Positions 25,307 through 35,492 of a stretch of 64,000 nt of DNA are shown here, piece by piece. A program made the position numbers and the translations under genes. The notes beneath the pieces were generated by a model. The model made no database searches and was not told where the DNA came from. It saw only the letters and a program-made list of their open reading frames with translations. Position 1 is the stretch's first letter, and each line of letters starts with the position of its first letter. Source of the DNA: Adiantum capillus-veneris (taxonomy: Eukaryota; Streptophyta; Polypodiopsida; Polypodiales; Pteridaceae); assembly GCA_014529385.2 (NCBI GenBank), contig CM043965.1, positions 61,342,933 to 61,406,932 on the forward strand. The letters are read 5' to 3'.

Positions 25307-25496
25307 TGAAGGAGTACGAGCGGAAGTGCGACGCGAGAGAGTGTGAGAAGAAGAGCAGGACGATATGGTGAACTTACTCTACTGTAATGTGTAGAGCATA
25401 GTGAGTTCTTATTAGGTTTTTACAAAAGAATATGTGTACATACCTGGCGGCCTGCCCACTTACCTGGGCGACCACATTGGGCTTTATACCCCAACA
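25307..25496 (-). repeat. Copia 5' LTR (190 bp)
   Basis: Same termini as the 3' LTR. Differences are mainly C to T at CG sites (for example GCG/GTG and CCCG/CCTG). Confidence 0.93.
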
Positions 25497-25501
25497 AGTG
25501 G

Positions 25502-27744
25502 AGTATTCTTTGATGATATCATCATCTACTCCAAGTCCTTGGAGGAACACAAGCAACATCTCCAAGTGATTTTTCAAGCATTGAGAGAGAACAAGCTTTT
25601 TCTCAACCAAAAGAAAAGCGAATTTTTCCTTCAAGAGATTCAATACTTAGGTCATATTATCTCTCACGATGGTATCTGTATGGATCTATCAAACTTAGAG
25701 GTAATAAAAGCATGGCCTAATCTAAGGAATCTACATGAGCTAAGAAGCTTTATTGGTATGTGTGCATACTATAGACGCTTCATAGCAAAATTCTCTCAAA
25801 TAACAGGACCATTACATGACTTAACAAAGAAGAACGTTACGTATTCATGGACTGCTAAGGAGAAAAAAGCTTTTGACAAGCTCACAGAGAAGCTTACCTC
25901 TCAACCAGTCCTCATGCTTCCGGATTTGTCAAAGCCATTTGAGGTCCAGTGTGATGCTTGTGGTGATTGCCTTGTAGCAGTCTTGCTTCAAGAAGGGCAT
26001 GCCATAGCATATGAGAGCCAAAGGCTTAATAGGGATGAACAGGTCTTGGGCATTTATGAGAAAGAGCTTTTAGTTGTTCTACATGTTCTAGACACATGGA
26101 AGCACTATTTATTGGGGACTCCATTCATTTACAAACAGGCCATCAAAGTCTCAAGTACTTCATGACGCAAACAAAGCTTTCCGACAAACAAATGAGGTGG
26201 GCAAATTTTCTTTCGCAATTTGATTTTCATATTGCTCACATTGCTGGTAAGCACAATCAAATGGCTGATGCACTATCATGATGACCAAAAGTTAATGCTG
26301 TGTCTATAGCAACTCACAATGATCTATCTTCTATGATAGATGAGTATGCTATTGACCCTGACTTTAAAGACATAATGTCAGCCCTTGCTTTGGAAAAGAA
26401 AGAGGAGCCATTCACCTTGCAGGATGGTTATCTTTTCCATGGAAATAGGCTATGTGTTACCCACTCCCTTCGTGAGAAAGTCATATATGAATCCCATGCT
26501 CCTCCTATGCGGGGCATAGAGGCATTCAACCTACTCTTCAAGGAGTAGAGACGTATTTTTATTGGCCTACCATGAAAGTGGACATACAAGAGTATGTTTC
26601 AAAATATGTGGTATGCCAAAAGACTAAGTATGATAGAGGGAAGAAACTTGGATTACTCCAGCCATTGCCTATCCCTAATTCACCATGGGAGAGTATATCC
26701 ATGGATTTTATCTTTGGATTATCCAAGTCTATCCATGGGAATACGAGAATATGGACAATAGTCAACAGTTTAGCAAGCAAGCACACTTTATTCTTGTCAA
26801 AAAGACTATTAAGTCACACCAAATGGCAACCATCTTCATATCTCAGATTTTTAAACACCATGTATTACCAACATCCACCGTGTCAGATTGAGATCCTAGA
26901 ATGACCAGTAATTTTTGGAAAGGTCTCTTTGAAAATCTAGGTACAAGATTGAATTTCTTTTCGGCCTACTGCCCACAAATAGATGGCCAAAGTGAGATAT
27001 CCAATCTTACGATACTCGATCTACTACAGAATTATGTTACAGAAGTAGATCAACAATCATAATGGGAGAAGTACTTATCCCTTGTAGAGTATGCGTACAA
27101 TAATACTGTCCATATAACTACAGAAAAAGCACCTTTTGATATCATAGCGGGAAGGCCTAAAAGTCCCTTGCTACTTAAAGTACATGGGAAGATCTTCGCT
27201 GTTGATGATTATAGCCGTGACCTACAAGAATATTTTCAAAAGTTTAAGGAGGCTATATCCATCTTTTAACAAAGGCAAAAAGCTGCTGCTGCTGACAAGC
27301 ACTGAAGGGCCTTAACATTCAAAGAAAATGATTGGATCTTACTTAAGTTTCCCAAGGCTCGATTGAGGCAAACGACGGGCAAAAATCCTAGGGGCCATCA
27401 AAAGTATTGTGCTAAATTAGCAAAAAGATACTATGGTCCTTTTCAAATCTTGAAGCCAATCAATGACATGGCTTATCAACTCAAGTTGCCCAACCATTGG
27501 CTCATACACAATGCTTTTCATGTGAGCCTACTTAAGCCCTACAAAGGGGAGCCACCAATAGAACCAATTATTAAAGACCCTCCAAAAATCCAAGACCAAG
27601 AAGAGGTGCTGCAAAACCCGAAGCTATCCTTCGCATGAAGAAAAGGTACTACGGTATGGTAAGATTATCCGAAGGTATCTTATTAAGTTCAAAAATTATC
27701 CATTTGAAGATGCTAGATGGATGCAAGGAATACAGATAGTATGA
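25502..27744 (+). pseudogene. Ty3 pol, 3' part: RT catalytic box, RNase H, integrase, chromodomain-like tail
   Basis: Begins with VFFDDIIIYSKSLEEHKQHL, the RT catalytic box cut from its N-terminal half by the copia insertion. It continues with FLQEIQYLGHIIS, the RNase H region FEVQCDACGDCLVAVLLQEG (the usual DAS is DAC), and FDFHIAHIAGKHNQMADALS. After stops comes the integrase: a zinc-binding tail VVCQKTKYDRGKK, the first core Asp in WESISMDFIFG, the second in VSDRDPRMTSNFW, and DGQSEI near 26990. The 3' end has [18 protein letters not shown]. After a frame change near 27630 comes a chromodomain-like end (RRYLIKFKNYPFEDARWM) stopping at 27744. Confidence 0.9.
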
Positions 27745-28132
27745 ACCTTGTCAATGCTTACAATGTTGCACTAGAGTAAGCAAATGTAAATGCTTTCTAA
27801 ATGAACAATGTTTTTGTCTTATAAGACTAATCCTCTTTCGTGCACAAATTTTAATAGTATGAATGCTTAGAATCATGTTTGTGATGACGACGTCACTCAA
27901 ACACCAAGTAGAATTTGTCACTCTACTTTGGAAGTAATGATATGGACTAAAGAGAAGACATGCTTGCGGAAACTACGTCTCCCAAGCACCAAATGGACTA
28001 GTCATCCATTCTGGAATGATGTCGCAGGGTAAAAAGTGATCCTCTACCCGCTAAGAAACGTAGACTAATGACTAAGACTTTATCTCTTTTACCTCATAGT
28101 CGAAGACGACTATGATTTCAAGAGACAGGTAA
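27745..28132 (+). other. Ty3 3' internal region with polypurine tract
   Basis: Non-coding spacer between pol and the 3' LTR. The last bases, AAGAGACAGGTAA, directly precede the LTR start at 28133 and are the likely polypurine tract. Confidence 0.65.
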
Positions 28133-28463
28133 TGTCATAAAATCTAATATCTAACCAACCCAAATGATTTTCTTATATTAAACTGATCATTTAATGTGGG
28201 AGAATAAACGGGAACAAGGGTTAGAATATAGACATGTGTTTATGGATCTGTCTCAACATGAGGCCAAGGTTAAAAGGGGTCCAAATGAGAGATGGTATGT
28301 TAAAGAGCAATGCTACATAATGGATCTTAAAGACCATAGGGTTAGCTTCATTAAAGACCTCCAAAAGTTAGTGTTCAAAAGTCCTTCAATATGCTACAAG
28401 CAATGCATATATCTTCTGACAAGACTCATCCTAATATAAAGAAGAAAACATACAAGTGCGACC

Positions 28464-28985
28464 ATGGTTGATGCTAAAAAACAGAAGCCTGGTAAGAGAC
28501 GTCCCACTCGCTCAAAGAAATGTAAGAAAACGTGGCGGTGGATTCCTAAACGACTATTGGAAGCCCAAGGCTACTATCAAGGAAATGATCAAATCTGGGT
28601 GCCAAAACGTAGATTGTGTTCTTACCTGTCACCTGATCCATGTGAGCCGAATCTCGTAGCTCCAAAACGAATTGACAATCGCGGAAAGAAAAAAATCACA
28701 GAATGCTACACACCTGTTCCAGAGCTAGTTTGGGTACCAAAGAAAGAACGATTTGTTCCACCTAGCTCAGGAAGGGGGGAGTCCCATGAAGCTTCTAGCT
28801 CCTCATGTAATGCATCCATAGAGGTAAAAGCTTCTCCACAGCCTCCACCTAAAATAGTGGACCTCCATAAAGCTACAAAGGATTCCACACCTCCCAGTGT
28901 TCAAGATCCAGTGATGAACCACTTCAAGTTCGATCTTGGGAAAGTACCTTACCACCCTTGCAGCTCGACGAGGCACCTAAGGTAA
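28464..28985 (+). CDS. Uncharacterised basic protein with repeated W(I/V)PK motif
   Basis: I do not recognise this product. It is Lys/Arg-rich at the N-terminus and repeats the motif as RWIPKRLLEAQGYYQ, QIWVPKRRL and LVWVPKKERFVPP. The C-terminal half is low-complexity and Ser/Pro-rich. It sits just upstream of a polypurine-tract-like stretch, so it is probably the 3' end of a retroelement gene rather than a host gene. 28464 is only where the frame opens. Confidence 0.35.
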   Translation: MVDAKKQKPGKRRPTRSKKCKKTWRWIPKRLLEAQGYYQGNDQIWVPKRRLCSYLSPDPCEPNLVAPKRIDNRGKKKITECYTPVPELVWVPKKERFVPPSSGRGESHEASSSSCNASIEVKASPQPPPKIVDLHKATKDSTPPSVQDPVMNHFKFDLGKVPYHPCSSTRHLR

Positions 28986-31016
28986 TAGTAAACTATTGGC
29001 AAAAATCCTCACCTATTACCAACTGGAACAATTGGTTTCAAAGGGTGACGAGCACATTTCAAATGGTATGATCTACACAAGGAAGGGGGGAGTGTTTGCT
29101 GACAGTCATCATTTACTCACTCTCCTCTCAACCTTCCTCCCTGACCTCTCAATCTCCCAATCTTAGGGAATGTACATATAAAGCCTTATACTCACAAAAA
29201 ACAAAAAAATAAAGAGCAAGAGCAATTAGCAAACGAGTATGCACAATAAAAGTCAAAACATTGACTCAGACCTACACATTCGCATCCGGTACACTGAAAC
29301 AGAAATCCATGCCATAAAACACCTTTGATCCTCATCACCCTCATCACTAGAGTGATGGAGAGTAGGTAGGATTAGTACGATAGGAGTGTTTCTGTTTCAG
29401 AGTTGAGTGATTAGCAAAGTTCCTTTTTCCCACTGATGTGCCTCCTAGAGGTATTCTTTGTGTTTCTTAGTGTGTACAGGAACGTGTTGCTGTGGTTAGG
29501 ATTTGGACCATCATGGGATCTTTCTCTCGTTCACACTTCAAATCAAGCACGACCATCAACACAAACAGGTGTTTCTTGTCCATTAGCATTGTCCCTTATC
29601 TTTTTTGCATCTATGATTGTTGCTTTGATTGTGATTGGTAGCATAATATTCAACACATTTGTTTAGTATCAAACATTAAATTCAATGTAATTTTTTTCAT
29701 AATCACTTGTCTAGGTTTAAAAATCAAGCAGTCCGACTAAGCTAGTTTGACCAAGTTAGGTGTTAGAGATCTTCTCTTAATACCATGGGGAATGCCTTTC
29801 TAATAATCAATGGTTACTTAGGTTCTTAATCCGATTTACGCAGCATTGTGTGAAATGTAGAAGGGCTTTCTAGTGGGCTTGACCCTATTGACCTTTAGCT
29901 TAAGTATTATAAAGGGATTTTATTAGTGTGATGAGCCTGGGGAGGTGTAACAGTGTTATATGACCCCCCAAAGTGACAAAATTAAAATGCTGAAAACGAA
30001 CAAAAAAAAAATCAAAGTGCCACAATGTAAAATCTTAAGCGGGAAGAGAAATCTCCATTTGATTTGGTACTTCACTCATATGTATCGCCTATGGTACTAG
30101 AGCCCTAGAGGTTCCCAGTGTGGGCGCTTTTCCTTGAAAAGCAAAAAACCCAAGGCATACAAAATAAGCACACACATCAAAATTGAATCACTATGAAAAG
30201 ACTTTGGGGGGTCAAAGAAAAGGTAATCAATCAGGTGATGATTTCATGAGAAATTCCTTTTATTGTAGCTTAACTACAAGGTCTTCTAGGTATAGCCTCT
30301 AGTCAGCCCTCGAACATGAAGTACTTGGCTCTTGCGATTAAACAACTTAATTGACCAGAGAAAATTGAGAAGCTTGCCCATGGTATTAATGGTCGATCTC
30401 TAGTGCCTTTCGACCGTTAAATTAGCGACCCCAGACTTGTTCAATTTTTACCTTTACATATGTTTATGCATTTGGCTATATAGCAATTTAATCTTTATTG
30501 CTGACAAATGGTTTAAAATTTTGTTATCAATCAAATTGTCTGCCTACAACTGCATATGTTTTTTTAACGCTTATGAGAATGCAATTACTGTGCCAATGTT
30601 GTTTGATTTTGCAGTGACTGAAGAAGGCTAAGCACATTCATCTCAAATGCTCTTCCACCTCGACGAATGAGCTTCAGCTCAATAGCTTCCGAGGACGGAA
30701 TCTACATCAGGAAGGGAGGCATGTTAACCCTCACAGCTCACGGACACCATATCACCTACGGCGGAAGTTGTAATATTTACTTGGTAGAGTCAGGTACCGG
30801 GCTTGTCAGTCCAATAGGAAAAGGGTAAGAGTGATCGCCGATGAGAGGCGCACTCTAACTGGAACATTCAAGGGATTAGTTGGCTAAGCATGGGCGCCCA
30901 AGTGTGTCAACTAAACCTAAAATTCACTCATTCTCTCATTTGTGCAATTGAAGAGTGCTCTTGCTCCATCTCCATCTTCTTCTTCTTCATCTCCTTGTGT
31001 GTGTGTGTGTGTATGC

Positions 31017-31018
<2 letters not shown>

Positions 31019-31080
<62 letters not shown>
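31019..31080 (+). repeat. (GA)n microsatellite at the insertion/LTR junction
   Basis: About 31 GA units, preceded by (GT)n. It lies at the right edge of the foreign insertion in the 3' LTR and may mark where it joined. Confidence 0.95.
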
Positions 31081-31082
<2 letters not shown>

Positions 31083-31911
31083 ATTCAAACACATAAAAAT
31101 ACATAAAAATAAATAATTAAGTTTTTTCTCTCAAAGAGAACAAAGAGGAAACATGTCCAAATGAAATAATAAAATAATGAGAGAGAGAGAGAGAGAGAGG
31201 TGTGGGCCAAGCATGAGAGGGGGGGTATACTCTCCCACACATATACACACACATTCAATCATTGTGTAGAGTGCAAATGCAAGATCTCCATCTCCTTCTC
31301 CAAGCTTGTTGAGAAGTGGAGAGCCTACACCAACACTCTTGGCTATGGAATGCAAATCCAACCAAGAGCCATGCTTCAATGTGTATGCTTTCCATCTTCT
31401 TCATCTTCATTACTATGCTATTATGCTATGCTAAGCAAGAAGATTGATGATACGTGAGAACTATTTCTTTCTCCTATGGATGATTCTTCTTCCTCTTCCC
31501 TACCCTCATTCCTCGCTAGCTCTCTCCACCTTTGAAGGTGTTTGAGGCCTTGGGACTGAGTCTTGGGATAGTTAATGCTTTTTGCAAAGTTTATGTTAAG
31601 CTCGTGATGGATGAAGATTTCCATCTTCATAGCATCACCAAGGTCACTAGGAACACAAAGATTGTATTGTAACAAGTCTCTCTATAGTACAAACGCCTTT
31701 TTGAGGGGGGACTGGCTCCAAGTAAATCCGGTCCTCAACTATTGTCATGTTTTCTAATACTCTCTCTCTTGCAAAAGTATATTTCATGCCAAGTTAATTA
31801 AGTACTATGTTTATGTTCACCCTCCATGTTCTCAAAGTAATCTCACAAAAATGCTCACTCTAATTCTCTTAATTTTGCTATTCTCAAAGTTCATAGGCGA
31901 TTTTCATTACA

Positions 31912-32062
31912 TGTAATATCCGTGTTAGTATGGTAGTAAGCTCTTTTAGAGGTCGCCTTGGCTCCTCAGTGCATAGGTGCATGTAAATCCCATCTATGTA
32001 TACAGAGTCCGTCTCCCTCGTGAAGGTGTAGCGAGTGGCGAAGAGAGAGAGAGAGAGAGAGG

Positions 32063-32113
<51 letters not shown>

Positions 32114-32140
32114 AACTAGTTGGTCCTTTGATAGCATGCA
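31912..32140 (-). mobile_element. LINE 5'-ward fragment, displaced by the Ty3 insertion
   Basis: Minus-strand reading gives YIDGIYMHLCTEEPRRPLKE then LTTILTRILH. Across the TGTAA duplication this continues in frame with the LINE at 15390 (DVVADAYLHTQPEQRRR). A (GA)n array at about 32041-32110 interrupts it upstream. The outer limit is uncertain. Confidence 0.75.
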
Positions 32141-32666
32141 AGAGGAGAAGTGGGTTGGGGGGGGGGGGATGGGGATGACAGCCACGTAGGGTGCTATCAC
32201 CTCTTGTTTTTTAATTAAAAACAACTGCCCTAGGGGGGTTAGAATTCCCATCCAGGGAAAGTGCTAGGCTAACCGACCCTCAACACTCTTGCTTACTAGA
32301 TAGGGATATGTTTGTGAAGCACTAGGTAATAATCTCTTATTTGAGCGAAGCACTAGGTAACATTCTATGATTTTAGCAAATTCTATGGAAGATCATGTTA
32401 GTCAGGATTCTACTTGGTCTTTTAAACCAAGCCTATGTATTTGGATTACCATAGGGCATGTTTTGGCATCCGTAAGGACTTAGAATATGTTCACTCTAAG
32501 ACCACAAAGGTTTGAGTTTTTGCAAACCTCTTATTTTGGTGTTGTGCAAAGCTCCGTTTTGGTGTTGCAATTTTCACAACTAACCTATAATAGTCTAAAC
32601 AATGTATTGGGTGTATGTTGTTTTCGATCCACTGCAGGTTTTGTGAAGACCTTTGATTGTGTACAA
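32141..32666. other. Spacer with a poly-G run
   Basis: G run near 32157-32168, otherwise no recognisable feature. Confidence 0.4.
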
Positions 32667-33225
32667 ACATGTCTAACACTGACATGATCAACACTATTGT
32701 CAGTGAGAAGTCGAATAAGAATAACTTCCATGCTGTAAAGTTCATAATGACCAATTTTTTTGATGGATAAAGGCTATTAAGAGTACATTGAAGGTGAACA
32801 GGAAGATGCGCCGATGTTGCCCAAGGAGAATCCTACTTTTCAACGGGTGAAAGCTTTTGAATGTTGGAAGGTCATTATTGGTTATTTGTCAATGTGGACA
32901 ATTCCCTAATTGGGCATATACAAGATGCCAGTCTCTCAAGGAAGGTCATTATTGGTTATTTGTCAATGTGGACAATTCCCTAATTGGGCATATACAAGAT
33001 GCTAGTCTCTCAAGGAGGCATGAAAGAATTTGGTCTCACTAGATGTGAGCAACAAGGAAGTTACATTTATAGACATATCTCAATTCATACTTGGGAAAAC
33101 GTGTGGAGTTTCACATATCTTCTGTTCTTGCTCATTGCAAAAGAGAAGAAAAAATGGTGAAGATTCATCTTCACAAGATGGAAGTAATTCAGATGAAAAA
33201 TCCTTCTACATTATTTTAGGTTGAG
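32667..33225 (+). pseudogene. Ty1/copia gag remnant
   Basis: Copia UBN2-type gag wording in several frames: VKFIMTNFFDG, EGEQEDAPMLPKENPTFQ, VIIGYLSMWTIP, LIGHIQDASLSRR. Stops and frame changes are frequent. No LTRs, protease or RT adjoin it. Confidence 0.65.
32866..33013 (+). repeat. 74-bp tandem duplication in the copia gag remnant
   Basis: GGAAGGTCATTATTGGTTAT occurs at 32866 and again 74 bp on. The two units differ by one or two bases, so the duplication is recent relative to the decay of the gag. Confidence 0.9.
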
Positions 33226-35492
33226 AAAGAGTGCGTAGTGCAGGTCAAGGAGGATTCCATGGTTAGAATCGCGGAAATTAGCAAATGCTCGGTAATCAAA
33301 TGCAAAATATAGGAGGAATATGATTTTTTTTGAGTAAGTGGAGTCAAAAAGGTCAAAGAAACTTTTGCCAAAACAATGTAGAATAATTGCAAGGGAGTTT
33401 GGACTTGTGGCAATCAAAACTACTTTGAACGTGATTTTTCATAACGAAGTCAACGAAACAATTATGTGGGTATTAGCCAAGAATAAAACTTGAAAGCTTG
33501 ATTAGAAATAAACTAAGAGACCCTAGAAGTGAGTTCTATATAACTAAATGCCTAGATTCTTGTATATACAATGCTCATTTTCTACAATTTCTAACTAACC
33601 TTTTAATACAAGCATGAACTTGGAAATTAACTATCTTATGTGCAAAAGAAACCTAAACTATTGGAAAGAAATGACTTGAAAGAACAAAAATGAAAAGGGA
33701 CTAAGATAGCTCATGGCTTATCTCCGTGGGAGACTCTCGACCTCATAGCACGGTGAAGGTTTTTTGGAGAACCCACAACTTTTTTGCCTTTTACTAATGA
33801 AACAAAAAAGAAACAAGTAATCTAGGTTGGCCTTGAGATCCCACACAAAAAGAATCTCCATTTTGGAAGCCCACAATGCCTATTCCCTTAACCCACAATC
33901 TTAAATAATTAACCCACAAGCACCTAATCAATGTGAGCAATGCACTCGTCCTCTCCTTAAGCATTAAACAAGAAGCTTTGTATTAACTCATGCACACACA
34001 AGCTAGCACTCACAAATCATTCATGCAAAAGAGAGGAGAGTGTAAACAAGACACATGGAGAGAAGACATTGTGATTATATTAATCTCTAAGAGATATTAC
34101 AATAAGAGCTCAAAGCTATGGAGAGCTTGAGCTAAGTTTAGAGAAGCTTGTATAGAAGGAGGAGAGCTCTACTCTTGAGAATGACCATAAAAGCCCCTAA
34201 TTATTAGTTGAGTCTACTTTTATAGCTCAGTTACTTAAAAAATACATGTTCACATTTGGGCGGCAGATAAAACTAAGAAGAAGGATTTCCTAGTAGATTA
34301 ATAGGTTTTGGGTTTACAAATTGGAACTCCAAGCGCCCATAAATCGGTTAGATAATTTATACATGGCATTTATGCAAGATTTATTACAAAATGGGTGAGG
34401 AAATCTTCAAAAATAGTGTCCCACACTTGGTCTCCTGATGTTGGCAAACAAGGAGATGCACACAAGAGCTATCCCTTCTCTTCCTCTTTTCTCTCTCCCT
34501 CTCTTCCATATGCATGCTAGGAAAAAACTTATGTTAATGCACGACAAGCTATACAACAATGTTCGTCACAACGACCCACTAACATTGGTACTGTTGTTGA
34601 GGACGATGACCTAGATTATAGAGTTGATCACTCAGAGTCTTACCGTATGGAGAGCAAGATTTTTCGAGCGAAGGAAAATCCGAGCAAATGAAATAAAGAA
34701 ACCAAATGGGTTTTGATAAGAAAGATGAATGAAGATCCTACTTTAATAATAGTAGGATCTTGAATCCGTAAGTAATCGTAGCAATATAATTGTTCAAAAT
34801 TAGACTCTAGATTCGTTTGCGCAGTTGATACTTGATGTCGAGCAATGAGAAACCCAAGCTAGTAGCAAAGCTATTACAAACCATGCAATGATCCACAACT
34901 ACATTCAACACCATAATTTTTATTTTAACTTTAATTTTACGGAGCAATCTAATGCAAATCAACAATGCTCATACATCTACAAAGTTTCTAAACTATACCA
35001 AGAGAGAATTCCCATTTCTTATACAAAAAAAAGAGAGATTTCTTTAGAGTTGTAAGATAACAAGCCGAATATTTAGTGGAATATAGAGAACAGCATGTCG
35101 TGCCTCTGCACTCTAATAACAACAAGAAATGCTATGGTTCTATCTCGTGACTATGAAGAGTCACACTCGTCATCAATAAAAACATTGCGTCTCTAACATT
35201 TCTTGTGGGTGTCAAAATCGTATCATATATCAGCAGCCATGGTTTTTGCAATCCCCTCAGCATAAACTGGCAACACACTTCCATACAAAAAGAAAAAGAT
35301 AAGTCTCAGAATCCACATGCAAGCAATACAAAATATACATCAGAAAAGCACAAGAAATCTCAAATTGTTGTTTGAATCATTATCCATAATTTTCAAATAC
35401 TAAACAATGATACAAAAAAGTGACAAAATAGCATAAAAGTATGATGGAAACATAAAATAGGTGGGGGAAATGAAGTGTAAGGTGGACTCTCA
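33226..35492. other. AT-rich intergenic DNA with a dispersed repeat
   Basis: No gene recognised. The part around 34100-34280 shares blocks (AAAAGCCCCTAATTA, TTCACATTTGGGCGGC) with 63740-63920, so it belongs to a diverged repeat family. Around 34540-34680, acidic wording (VVEDDDLDYRVDHSE) might be the tail of a decayed transposase, but this is too weak to call. Confidence 0.4.

Larger units (their letters stand above)
20015..25496 (-). mobile_element. Ty1/copia LTR retrotransposon nested in the Ty3 RT gene
   Basis: Two near-identical LTRs (20015-20206 and 25307-25496) bound gag, zinc knuckle, protease, integrase, RT and RNase H in copia order on the minus strand. A primer-binding site and polypurine tract are in the correct places. 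Flanks are ACTGG (20010-20014) and AGTGG (25497-25501), a 5-bp target duplication with one change. Excising the element restores the Ty3 frame (YRKF, TG, VFFDDIIIYS). LTRs differ by about 8 substitutions plus a 2-bp gap over about 190 bp, mostly C/T or G/A. The coding region is broken by in-frame stops and a deletion. Confidence 0.94.
28387..31085 (+). mobile_element. Foreign insertion in the 3' LTR, likely parts of another retroelement
   Basis: Not LTR sequence of the host element. It includes an open frame at 28464-28985 and a purine-rich AAGGAAGGGGGGAG followed at about 29092 by TGTTTGCTGACAG, then a TATA-like ACATATAAAGCC. This looks like a polypurine tract and LTR start of another element. 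A similar GGAAGGGAGGCATGTTAACC is at about 30710. No RT or integrase is seen, and neither boundary shows a clear target duplication. Confidence 0.5.
15396..31911 (+). mobile_element. Ty3/gypsy LTR retrotransposon, complete but decayed, with nested insertions
   Basis: Bounded by LTRs that start TGTC(G/A)TAAAATC and end TTTTCATTACA. The same 5 bp, TGTAA, lies immediately outside both ends (15391-15395 and 31912-31916). Inside come a primer-binding site, gag with zinc knuckle, aspartic protease, RT, RNase H, integrase and a short chromodomain-like tail, in the Ty3 order. Removing the element and one TGTAA rejoins the LINE reading frame (LTRILH then DVVADAYL), which confirms both ends. About 5.5 kb of the 16.5 kb is a nested copia element, and about 2.7 kb is an insertion in the 3' LTR. 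gag and pol contain several frameshifts and stops. Confidence 0.93.
28133..31911 (+). repeat. 3' LTR of the Ty3 element, split by foreign sequence
   Basis: 28133-28386 matches the start of the 5' LTR and about 31086-31911 matches its end. Between them lies about 2.7 kb of unrelated DNA, which replaces roughly 335 bp of LTR (5' LTR positions about 15650-15985). The end CATTACA is followed by TGTAA, identical to the 5' flank. Confidence 0.88.
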
